Positions 25,360 through 34,358 are shown, counted from the first letter of the stretch. The stretch is 64,000 nt of DNA from Weimeria sp002480925 (GCF_052064335.1 NZ_JBQHVU010000008.1:1-64000); one strand, 5' to 3'. Made by a program: numbers and translations. The notes: generated from the letters alone by a model not told the origin.

Positions 25360-26478
25360 TTATTTTTCTTTGACTGTTGCCTTTTCTACGCAGTATTCAA
25401 GGGCCTTGTTGACTCTGTATATCATCTGCAGATAGTCCTTTCCCTCTGTGGCAGTAGAGCCGTATTTCTTATAAACCTGCACAGCGTCCTGGCCATCTGT
25501 GGCAAGGGACTTTATATAGCTGTTGAAGCCGGTCTTATCGAGGCTTATTCCCTCCTTGTCAGCTATAGCTGTAAATACAAGCTCTGTCTTTACGTTTTTC
25601 TTTACTGTTTCCTTTATCTTCTTATCGAATTCCTCCTCTGTGGTTCCGTACTGCTTCAGAAAGGTCTTCCACTGCTTCTTTGTGATGCCGTTCTGGGTCA
25701 TGTACTGGTCCTTCAGATTCTCTGTTCTTTTCGTCAGAAGACCCTTAGGATATCCGTTTACCCTGCAATTTTTAAGCACCGCCTTCATGACAAGCTGTCT
25801 TGTCTTTGATGTCTTTTCAGACTTGTTGTTTTCAGCAAGCTTCTTCTTTGCATAATCATAGAAGGCATCCTTTGTCTCCACATTGAAGTTCTTCTTTAAA
25901 AAAGCCTTATCCACACTATCAATATCAGCCTTCTTGCAGATATAGTTCACTGTGAACTGAAAGGTGACCTCCTTGCCGGCAAGATCCGTCGCCTGATAGT
26001 CCTTCGGGAAGGTGACTTTTGAATCAACCTTGCTTCCGACCTCAGCTCCGACAAGACCGTCGGTAAATCCATCTATATAACCCGTCCCACTTGATGCATC
26101 CTTATTTCCTGAGACATCTATCGTCACATCTGTAGCAGTACCGCCGTCAAAGGCCTTGCCGTCCTTCATTCCCTTATAATCAACGTTTACTATGGAATCC
26201 TTTTCAACCTTGGTCTTGGTTGAATCTTTTATAAACCCACCTGCATTTGAAATAAGCGTCTGCTCATAATCCTTTACAGCTGCGTCATCTGTCTTATAGG
26301 CTTTGGTGAGGCTTACCTCAACTCCCTTATAATCTCCCAGAGTCACATAATCAGCTGCCTTATATGTTCCGGTCGAAGCCTTCTTAGCCCCCTGTGTTTT
26401 CTTTCCTGCTCTGCTAGTACATCCGCCTGTGATCACCATTGCTACCGCAATGATCCCTGCTGCAATTCTTCTGTTCAT
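25360..26478 (-). CDS. Trigger-factor-like peptidyl-prolyl isomerase lipoprotein
   Basis: 372-residue exported lipoprotein. The start MNRRIAAGI is set by AAAGGAG upstream and is followed by a signal peptide with lipobox TGGC (Cys about 20). The middle contains an FKBP-type domain (about 95-185) with DSIVNVDYKGMKDGKAFDGG and FTDGLVGAEVG. A helical C-terminal arm resembles that of trigger factor. Such FKBP-trigger-factor hybrids anchored outside the membrane probably help exported proteins fold. It diverges from the 26.6 kb gene through back-to-back promoters. Confidence 0.82.
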   Translation of the reverse strand: MNRRIAAGIIAVAMVITGGCTSRAGKKTQGAKKASTGTYKAADYVTLGDYKGVEVSLTKAYKTDDAAVKDYEQTLISNAGGFIKDSTKTKVEKDSIVNVDYKGMKDGKAFDGGTATDVTIDVSGNKDASSGTGYIDGFTDGLVGAEVGSKVDSKVTFPKDYQATDLAGKEVTFQFTVNYICKKADIDSVDKAFLKKNFNVETKDAFYDYAKKKLAENNKSEKTSKTRQLVMKAVLKNCRVNGYPKGLLTKRTENLKDQYMTQNGITKKQWKTFLKQYGTTEEEFDKKIKETVKKNVKTELVFTAIADKEGISLDKTGFNSYIKSLATDGQDAVQVYKKYGSTATEGKDYLQMIYRVNKALEYCVEKATVKEK

Positions 26479-26506
26479 ATTAGTTCTCCTTTTCAAACAG
26501 TAAAGA

Positions 26507-26535
26507 ATTCTACCATAATCCACCTGTTCTTTCAA
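26507..26535 (-). promoter_or_regulatory. Promoter of the foldase lipoprotein gene
   Basis: Minus strand TTGAAA (26530-26535), 17-base spacer, TAGAAT (26507-26512), about 30 bases before the start codon. Confidence 0.7.
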
Positions 26536-26545
26536 CTATAATGTC

Positions 26546-26574
26546 TTGATATCGGCAGGTTAAAATGATAGAAT
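26546..26574 (+). promoter_or_regulatory. Promoter of the 26.6 kb membrane protein gene
   Basis: Plus strand TTGATA (26546-26551), 17-base spacer, TAGAAT (26569-26574), back-to-back with the minus-strand promoter only ten bases away. Confidence 0.7.
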
Positions 26575-26613
26575 TATATTGTTTTGAAACTAATTCAAAG
26601 GAGTAATAAATCT

Positions 26614-27150
26614 ATGCTTTATCCAAATTCAGTTCCTCTCTTCCTTGCTATCGGACCACTGGCGATCACCCTTATCGTTATTGCCGCTGTCCTCGTCGCA
26701 GCCACCATAGTCCTTGCGATCCTTGGCAAGAAGGCACAAAAAAGAGCCGACGAGCAGCAGGAGCAGATTGATGCCACTGCCCAGACCTACACTATGCTGA
26801 TCATTGATAAGAAAAAGATGAGGATAACCGAAGCAGGGCTTCCTGCATCGGTTACAGCCAATACACCATGGTACTCGAAGCGGGCCAAGGCTCCTGTCGT
26901 AAAAGCCAAGGTCGGGCCAAAGGTAATGACCTTCATCTGCGACCCTGAGGTCTTCGATCTGATCCCTGTCCATAAGGAGGTAAAGGCCAGAGTCTCAGGT
27001 CTTTATATAAGCCGTGTCCAGGGTGCACACGGAACTCATATCACTCCTCCTGCCAAGGAGAAGAAGGGACCTCTGGCATGGGCCAGACGTAAGGTAAGGG
27101 AAGCCCAGAAGGAAAAGGCTAAGGAAAAGAAGAATTCAAAGAAGAAATAA
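26614..27150 (+). CDS. Membrane-anchored protein of unknown function
   Basis: 178 residues. The start MLYPNSVPL follows AAAGGAGT. One N-terminal transmembrane helix (about 8-35) is followed by a soluble region containing TYTMLIIDKKKMRITEAGLP and PKVMTFICDPEVFDLIPVHK. A very basic, lysine-rich tail closes it. The pattern is seen in clostridial proteins of unknown function; no enzyme motif is visible. It has its own promoter and terminator. Confidence 0.7.
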   Translation: MLYPNSVPLFLAIGPLAITLIVIAAVLVAATIVLAILGKKAQKRADEQQEQIDATAQTYTMLIIDKKKMRITEAGLPASVTANTPWYSKRAKAPVVKAKVGPKVMTFICDPEVFDLIPVHKEVKARVSGLYISRVQGAHGTHITPPAKEKKGPLAWARRKVREAQKEKAKEKKNSKKK

Positions 27151-27152
27151 GG

Positions 27153-27178
27153 AGTCCCTTCGGGGCTCTTTTTTTTTT
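27153..27178 (+). terminator. Terminator after the 26.6 kb gene
   Basis: GAGTCCC TTCG GGGCTC hairpin followed by a run of ten or more Ts, immediately after the stop codon. Confidence 0.9.
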
Positions 27179-27195
27179 TGCAAAACTGGTTGAGC

Positions 27196-27224
27196 TTGAT
27201 TTATCATCTGAATTCCGTTATAAT
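27196..27224 (+). promoter_or_regulatory. Promoter of the ispE operon
   Basis: TTGATT (27196-27201), 17-base spacer, TATAAT (27219-27224), about 70 bases before the ispE start. Confidence 0.75.
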
Positions 27225-27294
27225 ATTTTGTATACAGCATTCAAGAAAAAACAATCGCTAATTGGACTATTTTTGAAACAATGAAAGGAACCTG

Positions 27295-28209
27295 GTGAAA
27301 TCAGTAATCGAAAGGGCTTATGCTAAAATAAATATAGGGCTCTCTATCACCGGGAGGCGTGATGATGGATATCATCTGCTTTCCATGGTAATGCAGACGG
27401 TGGGTCTGTATGATTCGATAGGGATCTACCGAACCAATGACAGATATGAGATATCTATGGATATGGATTATGCTGGTTCCCATCCCGAGGAAGAGATCAC
27501 CTGCGACGAGAGCAATCTCTGTATCAGGGCAGCAAAACTGATCTGCTCTCTCCTGCCCGAGAGTCATGGATACTATATCCATCTGACCAAGAATATTCCA
27601 GTCGCTGCCGGTATGGCTGGCGGAAGCTCTGATGCCGCCGCTGTACTTCGCGGTATAAATGCTATCGAGGGTCATATCTTCTCCTCCGATCAGCTAAGGG
27701 CTATGTCTGTTTCCTTAGGTGCCGATGTTCCCTACTGTATCGACGGAGGCCTGTGTCTCTGCGAAGGTATCGGAGAGAAGATCACTCCGATCGATGCATC
27801 ACTAAAGACGCATATCCTGCTTGCAAAGCCACCATGCGGAGTTTCAACCCCAGCTGCATACAAATGGTTCGACTGCCATCCCGATTCCGCAGGCGGCGAT
27901 ATAAATGCTGTGATCGATTCTATCAGAAAAGGTGATATGAAAGGCATCAGGGATAATATCCACAATGACCTTGAGGATGCTGCCAGGCACCTTGTCCCTT
28001 CTATCCCAGATATAGAAGAGATAATGGAGGAAAAGGGCGCGATTCTCTCAAGAGTCACAGGAAGCGGACCTACCGTATTTGGCTTCTTCTCATCTGAGGA
28101 GGAGAGAAGTGCTGCCTCATCCGAGATAAAGAGCAAGGGACTGTGTACGGATATTTTTTCAGTGGAGGCACTGACACCCGACTATGCCCATAAGGCAGAG
28201 CGGAAATAG
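27295..28209 (+). CDS. ispE: 4-diphosphocytidyl-2-C-methyl-D-erythritol kinase
   Basis: GHMP-family kinase of the MEP isoprenoid pathway. 304 residues, GTG start with AAAGGAACC upstream. AYAKINIGLSITGRRDDGYH near 8-27 is the substrate-binding opening. The ATP loop is PVAAGMAGGSSDAAA near 102-116, and the third GHMP motif is RVTGSGPTVFGFF near 258-270. It heads a run of four same-strand genes beginning with a GntR regulator 12 bases downstream. Confidence 0.95.
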   Translation: MKSVIERAYAKINIGLSITGRRDDGYHLLSMVMQTVGLYDSIGIYRTNDRYEISMDMDYAGSHPEEEITCDESNLCIRAAKLICSLLPESHGYYIHLTKNIPVAAGMAGGSSDAAAVLRGINAIEGHIFSSDQLRAMSVSLGADVPYCIDGGLCLCEGIGEKITPIDASLKTHILLAKPPCGVSTPAAYKWFDCHPDSAGGDINAVIDSIRKGDMKGIRDNIHNDLEDAARHLVPSIPDIEEIMEEKGAILSRVTGSGPTVFGFFSSEEERSAASSEIKSKGLCTDIFSVEALTPDYAHKAERK

Positions 28210-28221
28210 AAAGGTTTATAT

Positions 28222-28899
28222 ATGGAACTTAAAATGGATTCAAATTCTGACCTTCCACTCAGGGATAATGTTTTCAATGCTCTAAGAGACGCCATACTGA
28301 TGGGTGAGCTGGCTCCGGGTGAGCGGCTGATGGAGATACATCTGGCCAATAAACTGGGCGTTTCCCGTACTCCTATCAGGGAGGCTATCAGGATGCTCGA
28401 ACAGGAGGGCCTGGCTGTCACCATCCCGAGAAAGGGTGCACAGGTAGCGAAGATGACCGAGAAGGATCTTCTCGATGTCCTCGAAATCAGGGATGCTCTT
28501 GATGAGCTGGCCGTATCCGATGCCTGCGAGAGAATGACATCAGAGGATTTCAGAAAGCTGGAGGATGCCATGCATGACTTCGTCGAGGTGACCAGGGCAA
28601 AGGATGTAAGGGCCATAGTTGAGGCTGATGAGGCCTTTCACAATGTGATCTATGAAGCCACCGGCAATCCGAAGCTGATGAACATCATACAGAATCTGAA
28701 GGAGCAGATGTACCGCTATAGATATGAGTACATCAAGCAGGACAAGGATTACTCCGATCTCGTAACAGATCATTCCAAGATTCTCGATGGTCTCAGGAGA
28801 AAGGATGTGAACTACGTCCGTTCCGTAATGCATGAGCATCTGCAGAACCAGGTTGACTCTGTCAAGAAGGTAATCCAGGAACAGAATGAGGATTCATAA
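28222..28899 (+). CDS. GntR-family transcriptional regulator, FCD (FadR-like) type
   Basis: 225-residue DNA-binding regulator. The winged helix-turn-helix covers about residues 10-78, with RDAILMGELAPGERLMEIHL and LGVSRTPIREAIRMLEQEG. The C-terminal all-helical FCD ligand domain covers about 85-215, with EADEAFHNVIYEATGN and the terminal histidine-bearing segment MHEHLQNQVD. These domains usually bind a small carboxylate and a metal. Its target is not evident. Its stop overlaps the next start (TAATG). Confidence 0.88.
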   Translation: MELKMDSNSDLPLRDNVFNALRDAILMGELAPGERLMEIHLANKLGVSRTPIREAIRMLEQEGLAVTIPRKGAQVAKMTEKDLLDVLEIRDALDELAVSDACERMTSEDFRKLEDAMHDFVEVTRAKDVRAIVEADEAFHNVIYEATGNPKLMNIIQNLKEQMYRYRYEYIKQDKDYSDLVTDHSKILDGLRRKDVNYVRSVMHEHLQNQVDSVKKVIQEQNEDS

Positions 28900-29315
28900 T
28901 GTCTTATGAAGTAAAGATCCACCTGAAATACGTCCAGAAGTCCAAAGACATGGCCGATATCAATCATACGGATACAAGCGGCCGTCTGTCTGTCTCCTCG
29001 GGAAGCAGATTTCTCCTGAGATTTGATACCACAGATGAGAATGGCGTGACCTCCACCTCCGTAAAGTCCACCGACGGGAAGCGGATCACCGTTATAAGAA
29101 AAGGAATCTCTAATACAAAAATGGAGTTCGATGTTGATACACCGACTCCATTTCTTTATGCTACGCCTATAGGGACTCTCGAATTCATGCTCAGGACCGG
29201 TGAGATCAGTCTGATACTTGACGAAGCTCCATCGCTTTCTCTTGTAATGCGATATAAGCTTTATAATAATGGCGATATGGTCTCTGAGAACAGGATTGAG
29301 ATAACTGCGGTATGA
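28899..29315 (+). CDS. DUF1934 family beta-barrel protein
   Basis: 138 residues, almost all beta strands, matching the DUF1934 (YwiB-like, calycin-type) small barrel: SGSRFLLRFDT near 35-45, TPFLYATPIGTLEFMLRTG near 86-104 and SLVMRYKLYNNGD near 116-128. Function unknown. Its ATG overlaps the GntR gene's stop, so the two are co-translated. Confidence 0.75.
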   Translation: MSYEVKIHLKYVQKSKDMADINHTDTSGRLSVSSGSRFLLRFDTTDENGVTSTSVKSTDGKRITVIRKGISNTKMEFDVDTPTPFLYATPIGTLEFMLRTGEISLILDEAPSLSLVMRYKLYNNGDMVSENRIEITAV

Positions 29316-29408
29316 TTTTTCAGAAAAGGCTTTACGAAACTGAGTTCCGGAACGATAATTATTATAACAAGGATGTTAATTAAGTGAAAGAATGTCAAGG
29401 AGGTTTTT

Positions 29409-30095
29409 ATGGATTCAACACAGATCACTGCTGTTGGTAGCGGCAGCGCATATACACAGGCCGCTGCAGCAGCAAAGAGCACGGATGCCGTTACTGATAC
29501 CAGGACTGCTGATGATGCCTCGAAGAAGGCAGGATTTTCTGATACCGCTGCCACCTATGAGAAGTCTAAGGTGACAGGCTCCACGTACAATACCAGGGTA
29601 TTCACATCAGAGGAGCAGAGAACCGCATTCATCAGCCAGATGAAGTCTGATATGGAGTCAAGGCAGAAGAGCCTGATGGATATAGTCAATAAGACGATCC
29701 AGGGTCAGGGAAATGCCATCAGCAATGCCGATGATATGTGGAAGTTCCTCGCAAGCGGCAATTTCACTGTAGATGCAGCCAATAAGGCCCAGGCCCAGAA
29801 GGATATCGCAGATGACGGCTACTGGGGTGTCAGCCAGACCTCAGACCGTATCGTTGACTTCGCAAAGGCCCTCAGTGGCGGAGATTCAGCCAAGGCTGAC
29901 AAGATGATCGAGGCCATCCAGAAAGGCTTTAAAAAGGCAACAAAGTCATGGGGCAAGACTCTTCCGGATATCTCCCAGAAGACCTATGATGCAGTCATGG
30001 ACAAGATGAACAAATGGAAAAACGGAAAAGAAACCACTTCCACAGATAACGCTTCTAAAGACAAGACCACGCAGTCAGCAAAGACAGAGGCCTGA
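29409..30095 (+). CDS. Conserved clostridial protein of unknown function
   Basis: 228 residues with no signal peptide or membrane helix. The N-terminus (1-60) is Ala/Ser/Thr-rich and likely disordered. A helical region with RTAFISQMKSDMESRQKSLM precedes a conserved core DIADDGYWGVSQTSDRIVDF near 132-151. DISQKTYDAVMDKMNKWKNG and a Thr/Lys-rich tail follow. I recall similar cores in other Lachnospiraceae but know no function. The ribosome site is AAGGAGG. A terminator follows. Confidence 0.65.
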   Translation: MDSTQITAVGSGSAYTQAAAAAKSTDAVTDTRTADDASKKAGFSDTAATYEKSKVTGSTYNTRVFTSEEQRTAFISQMKSDMESRQKSLMDIVNKTIQGQGNAISNADDMWKFLASGNFTVDAANKAQAQKDIADDGYWGVSQTSDRIVDFAKALSGGDSAKADKMIEAIQKGFKKATKSWGKTLPDISQKTYDAVMDKMNKWKNGKETTSTDNASKDKTTQSAKTEA

Positions 30096-30116
30096 ATACA
30101 GTCAGGACGTTTTTCA

Positions 30117-30143
30117 GGAGTCACCAGATGGTGGCTCCTTTTT
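30117..30143 (+). terminator. Terminator before the amino-acid ABC operon
   Basis: GGAGTCACC AGAT GGTGGCTCC stem followed by TTTTT. The stem's right arm and everything up to 30190 are duplicated in inverted orientation near 34.7 kb. Confidence 0.85.
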
Positions 30144-30190
30144 CATACAGATTTCATTTTACATTGTACACAATCTATTATATAATATCC
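30128..30190. repeat. Left copy of ~60-bp inverted terminator-promoter repeat
   Basis: From the terminator's right arm (GGTGGCTCCTTTTTCATACA) through the promoter, about 90% identical to the reverse complement of 34662-34728. The two copies point inward around the ABC transporter, MATE and IscB genes. Confidence 0.8.
30158..30186 (+). promoter_or_regulatory. Promoter of the amino-acid ABC operon
   Basis: TTTACA (30158-30163), 17-base spacer, TATAAT (30181-30186), about 30 bases before the permease start. Confidence 0.8.
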
Positions 30191-30216
30191 TTATTTACGA
30201 TAAGGAGAAGATTATC

Positions 30217-30882
30217 ATGAATAATGTATGGCAGGTTGTGGTTGATTCATTCCCACAGCTATTATCACGCGGACTTCTGATGACAATTCCGCTGACACTC
30301 ATATCTTTTGCAATAGCGCTTGTGATTGCAGTTGTTGTGGCACTTGTGCAGTTCGCTCGCATTCCTGTTCTAAGGCAGATCTGCCGCTTCTATATATGGG
30401 TCATCAGGGGCACACCTTTACTTGTACAACTGTACGTTATCTTTTTCGGACTGCCTTCAATAGGCGTAAATATCGATGCATTCCCGGCGGCGGTGCTTGT
30501 TTTTTCAATAAACGAAGGAGCCTATGCTGCTGAGACTATCCGTGGTGCACTCGAGTCAGTGCCATCCGGACAGATGGAGGCCGGCAGATGCGTCGGAATG
30601 AGCTATGTCCAGATCATGTGGCATGTACTTCTGCCGCAGACATTCAGAACAGCATTCCCAGCCCTCGGAAATGAGCTGATATCAATGGTCAAGGATACTT
30701 CTCTTGCTGCCAATATCACTGTCACAGAGATGTTCTTCCAGGCCCAGAGAATCGCTGGACGTACATATCAGACAATGGCTCTCTACCTCGAGGTAGCAGT
30801 GATCTATCTGATTTTCTCAACCGTTCTGTCACTGCTTCAGAGATTCGGCGAGAAGAAGCTTTCAGTTTATGGTAAAAGGTGA
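30217..30882 (+). CDS. Polar amino-acid ABC transporter permease
   Basis: 221-residue HisM/GlnP-type permease, five to six helices. IPLTLISFAIALVIAVVVAL near 24-43 is the first core helix. FYIWVIRGTPLLVQLYVIFF near 57-76 is the family signature. The ATPase-coupling loop is EAGRCVGMSYVQIMWHVLLPQ near 124-144. It pairs with the ATPase directly downstream. No substrate-binding protein is encoded alongside, so the binding partner must be elsewhere. Proximity to cysK and metY hints at cystine or methionine but does not prove it. Confidence 0.88.
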   Translation: MNNVWQVVVDSFPQLLSRGLLMTIPLTLISFAIALVIAVVVALVQFARIPVLRQICRFYIWVIRGTPLLVQLYVIFFGLPSIGVNIDAFPAAVLVFSINEGAYAAETIRGALESVPSGQMEAGRCVGMSYVQIMWHVLLPQTFRTAFPALGNELISMVKDTSLAANITVTEMFFQAQRIAGRTYQTMALYLEVAVIYLIFSTVLSLLQRFGEKKLSVYGKR

Positions 30883-30887
30883 AGCAT

Positions 30888-31628
30888 ATGGCATTATTAG
30901 AGATAAAAAATATCAGGAAGAATTTTGACGATAAAGAAGTCCTGCGCGGAGTCAGCTTCAATGTAAATAAAGGCGATGTGGTATCAATTCTAGGACCGTC
31001 AGGTTCTGGAAAGACCACTCTTCTGCGCTGTATCAATTTTCTGGAAAAGGCAGATTCCGGACTCATGGAATTCGATGGACAGATGTATGATCTGAAAGAT
31101 ATGTCAAAAAAAGAGATAACCGGCATCCAGAAGCAGACAGGATTCGTATTTCAGGACTATAATCTATTCCAGAACAAGAATGTTCTTGACAATGTGACAC
31201 TCGGACTCACATCTGCAAGGAAGATACCAAAGGATCAGGCAGTACGGACCGCCATGGATATGCTCTCCCGTGTGGGAATGGAAGACTATGCAAAGCAGTA
31301 TCCTTCACAGCTATCAGGCGGCCAGCAGCAGAGAGTAGCCATTGCCCGAGCCCTGGCTACAGACCCGAAGATCATCTACTTCGATGAGCCGACATCAGCA
31401 CTTGACCCACAGCTGACCGGAGAAGTGCTCACTGTCATAAGACAGCTGGCCGAAGACGGAATGACAATGCTTGTAGTGACACACGAGATGTCATTTGCCA
31501 GAGAAGTGTCGAACAAAGTGATATTCATGGACGGCGGAGTCGTCGTAGAGCAGGGAGTTCCTGATGAATTTTTCTCAAATCCTAAGGAAGAGAGAACCAG
31601 AGAATTCCTGCGTCTTGAGACAGAATAA
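30888..31628 (+). CDS. Polar amino-acid ABC transporter ATPase
   Basis: 246-residue GlnQ-type ATPase. The start MALLEIKN follows AAAGGTGA, five bases after the permease stop. Walker A GPSGSGKTT near 34-42, Q-loop FQDYNLFQNK near 85-94, signature LSGGQQQRVA near 139-148, Walker B IIYFDEPTSALD near 158-169 and H-loop VVTHEMSFAREV near 192-203 are all intact. The gene ends five bases from the convergent MATE gene. Confidence 0.92.
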   Translation: MALLEIKNIRKNFDDKEVLRGVSFNVNKGDVVSILGPSGSGKTTLLRCINFLEKADSGLMEFDGQMYDLKDMSKKEITGIQKQTGFVFQDYNLFQNKNVLDNVTLGLTSARKIPKDQAVRTAMDMLSRVGMEDYAKQYPSQLSGGQQQRVAIARALATDPKIIYFDEPTSALDPQLTGEVLTVIRQLAEDGMTMLVVTHEMSFAREVSNKVIFMDGGVVVEQGVPDEFFSNPKEERTREFLRLETE

Positions 31629-31633
31629 TATCA

Positions 31634-33070
31634 TCAATTTCTGATCTTCTCCCACTTATGACCAGCCAGATGTGTGAGGAACAGTATACCACGCACAATA
31701 AGCTCCGTGCACATTGAGATCCAGACACCACGAAGGCCCAGACGTCCTGAAAGAACTGCCGCCAGCGGGATTCTGACTCCCCACATGCTTATAATATTGC
31801 GGATCGTAGCCGAAAGCGTGTCACCTGTTCCGCGGAAGACACCGCTGGCCACAATTGAGGCTCCGAACATCGGCTCAGCAAATGCCTCTATACGAAGGAC
31901 CTGGGTTCCAAGCTTCCTGATCACAGGATCCGGGCTCAGTATCCCTATCATCTCCGGTGCAAAAATATACATCAGAATTCCTGCACCTGTCATCACAACT
32001 ATGCCACTGATAGTCGTGATCCATCCAAGCCTTCTCATGAGTTCATGTCTTCTGGCTCCATAACACTGGCCTATCAGAGTCACGGCGGCGGATTGGATGC
32101 CATATCCAGGCATATAGCACAGACTCTCGGCCGTCACAGCAAATGAATTGGCGGCAATCGAATCTGCTCCGAGAGGCGCCACAATAGTTGTAGATACTAC
32201 CTGTGCGCCACCCATAATAACTGATTCTACGGCCGATGGAACAGATATTTCAAGAGCCTTCTTTATTATTTTTTTCACATCATGAATCCTCTCTCCGCTT
32301 CTCAGATGAAGCACAGGAGAGATCCTGAGCAGATAGATAAGGCATAATGCCGCAGCAACGGCCTCTGCAAGAGCAGTACCAAGCGCAGCGCCTTTTATCG
32401 TAAGTCCGAATCCATATACATGTATATTTTTTCCAAAAATACTTATATTCCTTGATGGAAAGATAAAAATCAGGTTGAATATCACATCCAGCACGCACTC
32501 CAGAACACCCAGAAAGCTCGGAAGCTTCATATTGCCTGATGCCTCAACCATACCACCTGCTATGTACATCATCTGCATGGCCGGAAGCGCCATTGAATAA
32601 ATGCCAAAATATGCGCTGGCTCTGGGAGCTACCCTGCTGTCGCCACCCAGCCATAGCGGAATCTTTCCTGAGAATGCGACACAGAATGCCATTACGATCA
32701 GACTAATACATAATGCAAAAATAAGTCCGATTCGTACGATATTTCTTGCTTCCTTATCATTTTCAGCACCTATTCTGTGTGCGATCAGGACGTTGAATCC
32801 TATGCCTGCCGCTGTGCACAGCCCTCCTATGAGCCACGTCGTAGATGCCACAAGTCCTATTGCTGCAGAGTCAGTTGCCCCTAGCTGTCCTACCATTGAT
32901 GCATCAATATACTGCATGATGATTGAAGACAGCTGTGCTATGATAGCCGGAAACGCAAGCTGTGCTATAAGTTCAATCTCTTCTTTTCTGTCAAGAGTAT
33001 GGCCTTCACGCATACGCGCAAGCAGATTGCCTTTACGATCTGTATGCTGTGTCTGTTTACTCCCTGTCAT
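31634..33070 (-). CDS. MATE family efflux transporter
   Basis: 478 residues, twelve predicted helices in two MatE repeats. AQLAFPAIIAQLSSIIMQYI near 31-50 opens the first and ALEISVPSAVESVIMGGAQV near 259-278 opens the second. Members export drugs or metabolites using Na+ or H+. The start has no free ribosome site: its GGAGG is part of an 18-bp hairpin at the end of the neighbouring IscB element. The transporter may have been driven by the promoter at 34665 before the insertion. Confidence 0.85.
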   Translation of the reverse strand: MTGSKQTQHTDRKGNLLARMREGHTLDRKEEIELIAQLAFPAIIAQLSSIIMQYIDASMVGQLGATDSAAIGLVASTTWLIGGLCTAAGIGFNVLIAHRIGAENDKEARNIVRIGLIFALCISLIVMAFCVAFSGKIPLWLGGDSRVAPRASAYFGIYSMALPAMQMMYIAGGMVEASGNMKLPSFLGVLECVLDVIFNLIFIFPSRNISIFGKNIHVYGFGLTIKGAALGTALAEAVAAALCLIYLLRISPVLHLRSGERIHDVKKIIKKALEISVPSAVESVIMGGAQVVSTTIVAPLGADSIAANSFAVTAESLCYMPGYGIQSAAVTLIGQCYGARRHELMRRLGWITTISGIVVMTGAGILMYIFAPEMIGILSPDPVIRKLGTQVLRIEAFAEPMFGASIVASGVFRGTGDTLSATIRNIISMWGVRIPLAAVLSGRLGLRGVWISMCTELIVRGILFLTHLAGHKWEKIRN

Positions 33071-33079
33071 ATATATTTA

Positions 33080-33117
33080 GCGGTTCCTCCCACAGGCTTG
33101 CCTGTGGGAGGAACCGC
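33080..33117. repeat. Right-end hairpin of the IscB element
   Basis: Perfect 18-bp inverted repeat (GCGGTTCCTCCCACAGGC / GCCTGTGGGAGGAACCGC) with a two-base loop, directly after the iscB stop. No T-run follows on either strand, so it is not a normal terminator. The CCCACAGGCTTGCC core recurs at the other end of the element (34605), as in IS200/IS605 terminal hairpins. Confidence 0.7.
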
Positions 33118-33119
33118 CT

Positions 33120-34358
33120 TTAACCTACCTTTCTTTGTTCTATAAGATAACTACTACGCATTTTTAACAACTTTAGGTTTTTGTATCCTACAGAGGCATT
33201 GACATGTGTTCCGTCTAAAAACCTTAAATCCATGCGCCCGGTTGCCCTGCGGCCAAAAATAAAGCACTTCTGACCTTTCCACAGGACTTGATCGTACAAT
33301 CTAAAGCCTTTAACTTCATATGGTGCTTGATTTCGTTTACGATAGCCACCTTTGATAAAGTTTACCTTATGTATCTGCCTATTGTGGCAACGAACTTTTT
33401 TGTAATAATAGACATCTCCATTACTAACAGCATTGGGATTGCCGCTAATACAACGAGCATCTATATAATGATCCTTTGACAAGCCGTTTTTTATACGAGT
33501 GTTTTTAGTGATATATCCATAAGTAAGTTTTACATCTGAATATATAGCTTTAAGTCTCTCGTACAAAGCCCAACGCATGATACCCATAAATGTAGCATCC
33601 TTAAAAGACATTCCTCTATGTATTGTCTTAGGGAGTTTTATGGTTTCCTTATGATATCCAGTATGACAGGTTTCACATAGTGTGATCAGGTTGTTAGGTG
33701 CGTTGCCGCCAGTCTTACGACTCTCTATGTGATGGACATTAAGAATTTTGTCTTTGGACTTGCCTTTACAACATTGACAAGTGTGACCGTCACGGAAAAG
33801 CACATATTCTCTGACATTCCAAAAGCCTAACTGTTCACCATGCTGATAGTCGGCGCCATTTATGGTAGGATCTTTAATCTTTTGAATATCAAAAGAAGCT
33901 ACTTCTACTACGATATTTGAGATAGGCAGTATTTTGTGTACCTTTGCTATCATCGTAATGTGAGAGTCTACTTTTTGCTTTACAGAGGGCGCTAACCATC
34001 TGTCACTGCGCCTGCGATTATTAAATCTTGGTTTACGGTGACGGAGTTTACGACTCCTACGGGAACATCTTAATTCTCTACGAGTAGAAAGTAAATCAAC
34101 AATATCGTCCCTAAGCTCTACATCGGATTCAAATAATACTTTATCCTTTGTAGTTGCTGAAAGACCGATATGCTTACTTCCACTATCTACGCCTAAAGTT
34201 ACCTTTTGTGTATAGTTCGTGCTACTATACAACAATTGTATTGTGAACGGACAGCGGTGTATCACCTTTGCCTTACCTTGCTTTATAAGAATACGCACTT
34301 TAGCATGGTTTTCTGTAGGCATTAAAGGCTGTCCGGTTTTTGATAATACATAGACCAT
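33120..34358 (-). CDS. iscB: IscB RNA-guided HNH/RuvC nuclease
   Basis: 412-residue OMEGA nuclease, relative of the Cas9 ancestor. The start MVYVLSKTGQPLMPT has AAGGAG upstream and begins with the PLMP domain. RuvC-I aspartate lies in LGVDSGSKHIGLS (D58), then the arginine-rich bridge helix RRELRCSRRSRKLRHRKP near 93-110, and RuvC-II glutamate in NIVVEVASFD (E152). The HNH domain spans about 185-235 with CQCC, NVHHIE and CETCH. RuvC-III is HYIDA (H298, D300). All catalytic residues are present, so it looks active. The guide RNA region lies directly upstream. Confidence 0.93.
   Translation of the reverse strand: MVYVLSKTGQPLMPTENHAKVRILIKQGKAKVIHRCPFTIQLLYSSTNYTQKVTLGVDSGSKHIGLSATTKDKVLFESDVELRDDIVDLLSTRRELRCSRRSRKLRHRKPRFNNRRRSDRWLAPSVKQKVDSHITMIAKVHKILPISNIVVEVASFDIQKIKDPTINGADYQHGEQLGFWNVREYVLFRDGHTCQCCKGKSKDKILNVHHIESRKTGGNAPNNLITLCETCHTGYHKETIKLPKTIHRGMSFKDATFMGIMRWALYERLKAIYSDVKLTYGYITKNTRIKNGLSKDHYIDARCISGNPNAVSNGDVYYYKKVRCHNRQIHKVNFIKGGYRKRNQAPYEVKGFRLYDQVLWKGQKCFIFGRRATGRMDLRFLDGTHVNASVGYKNLKLLKMRSSYLIEQRKVG

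Noticed and set aside
33080..33117. Hairpin after iscB as an intrinsic terminator
   Set aside because: No T-run on either strand; its core is shared with the other element end, fitting a transposon-end hairpin.
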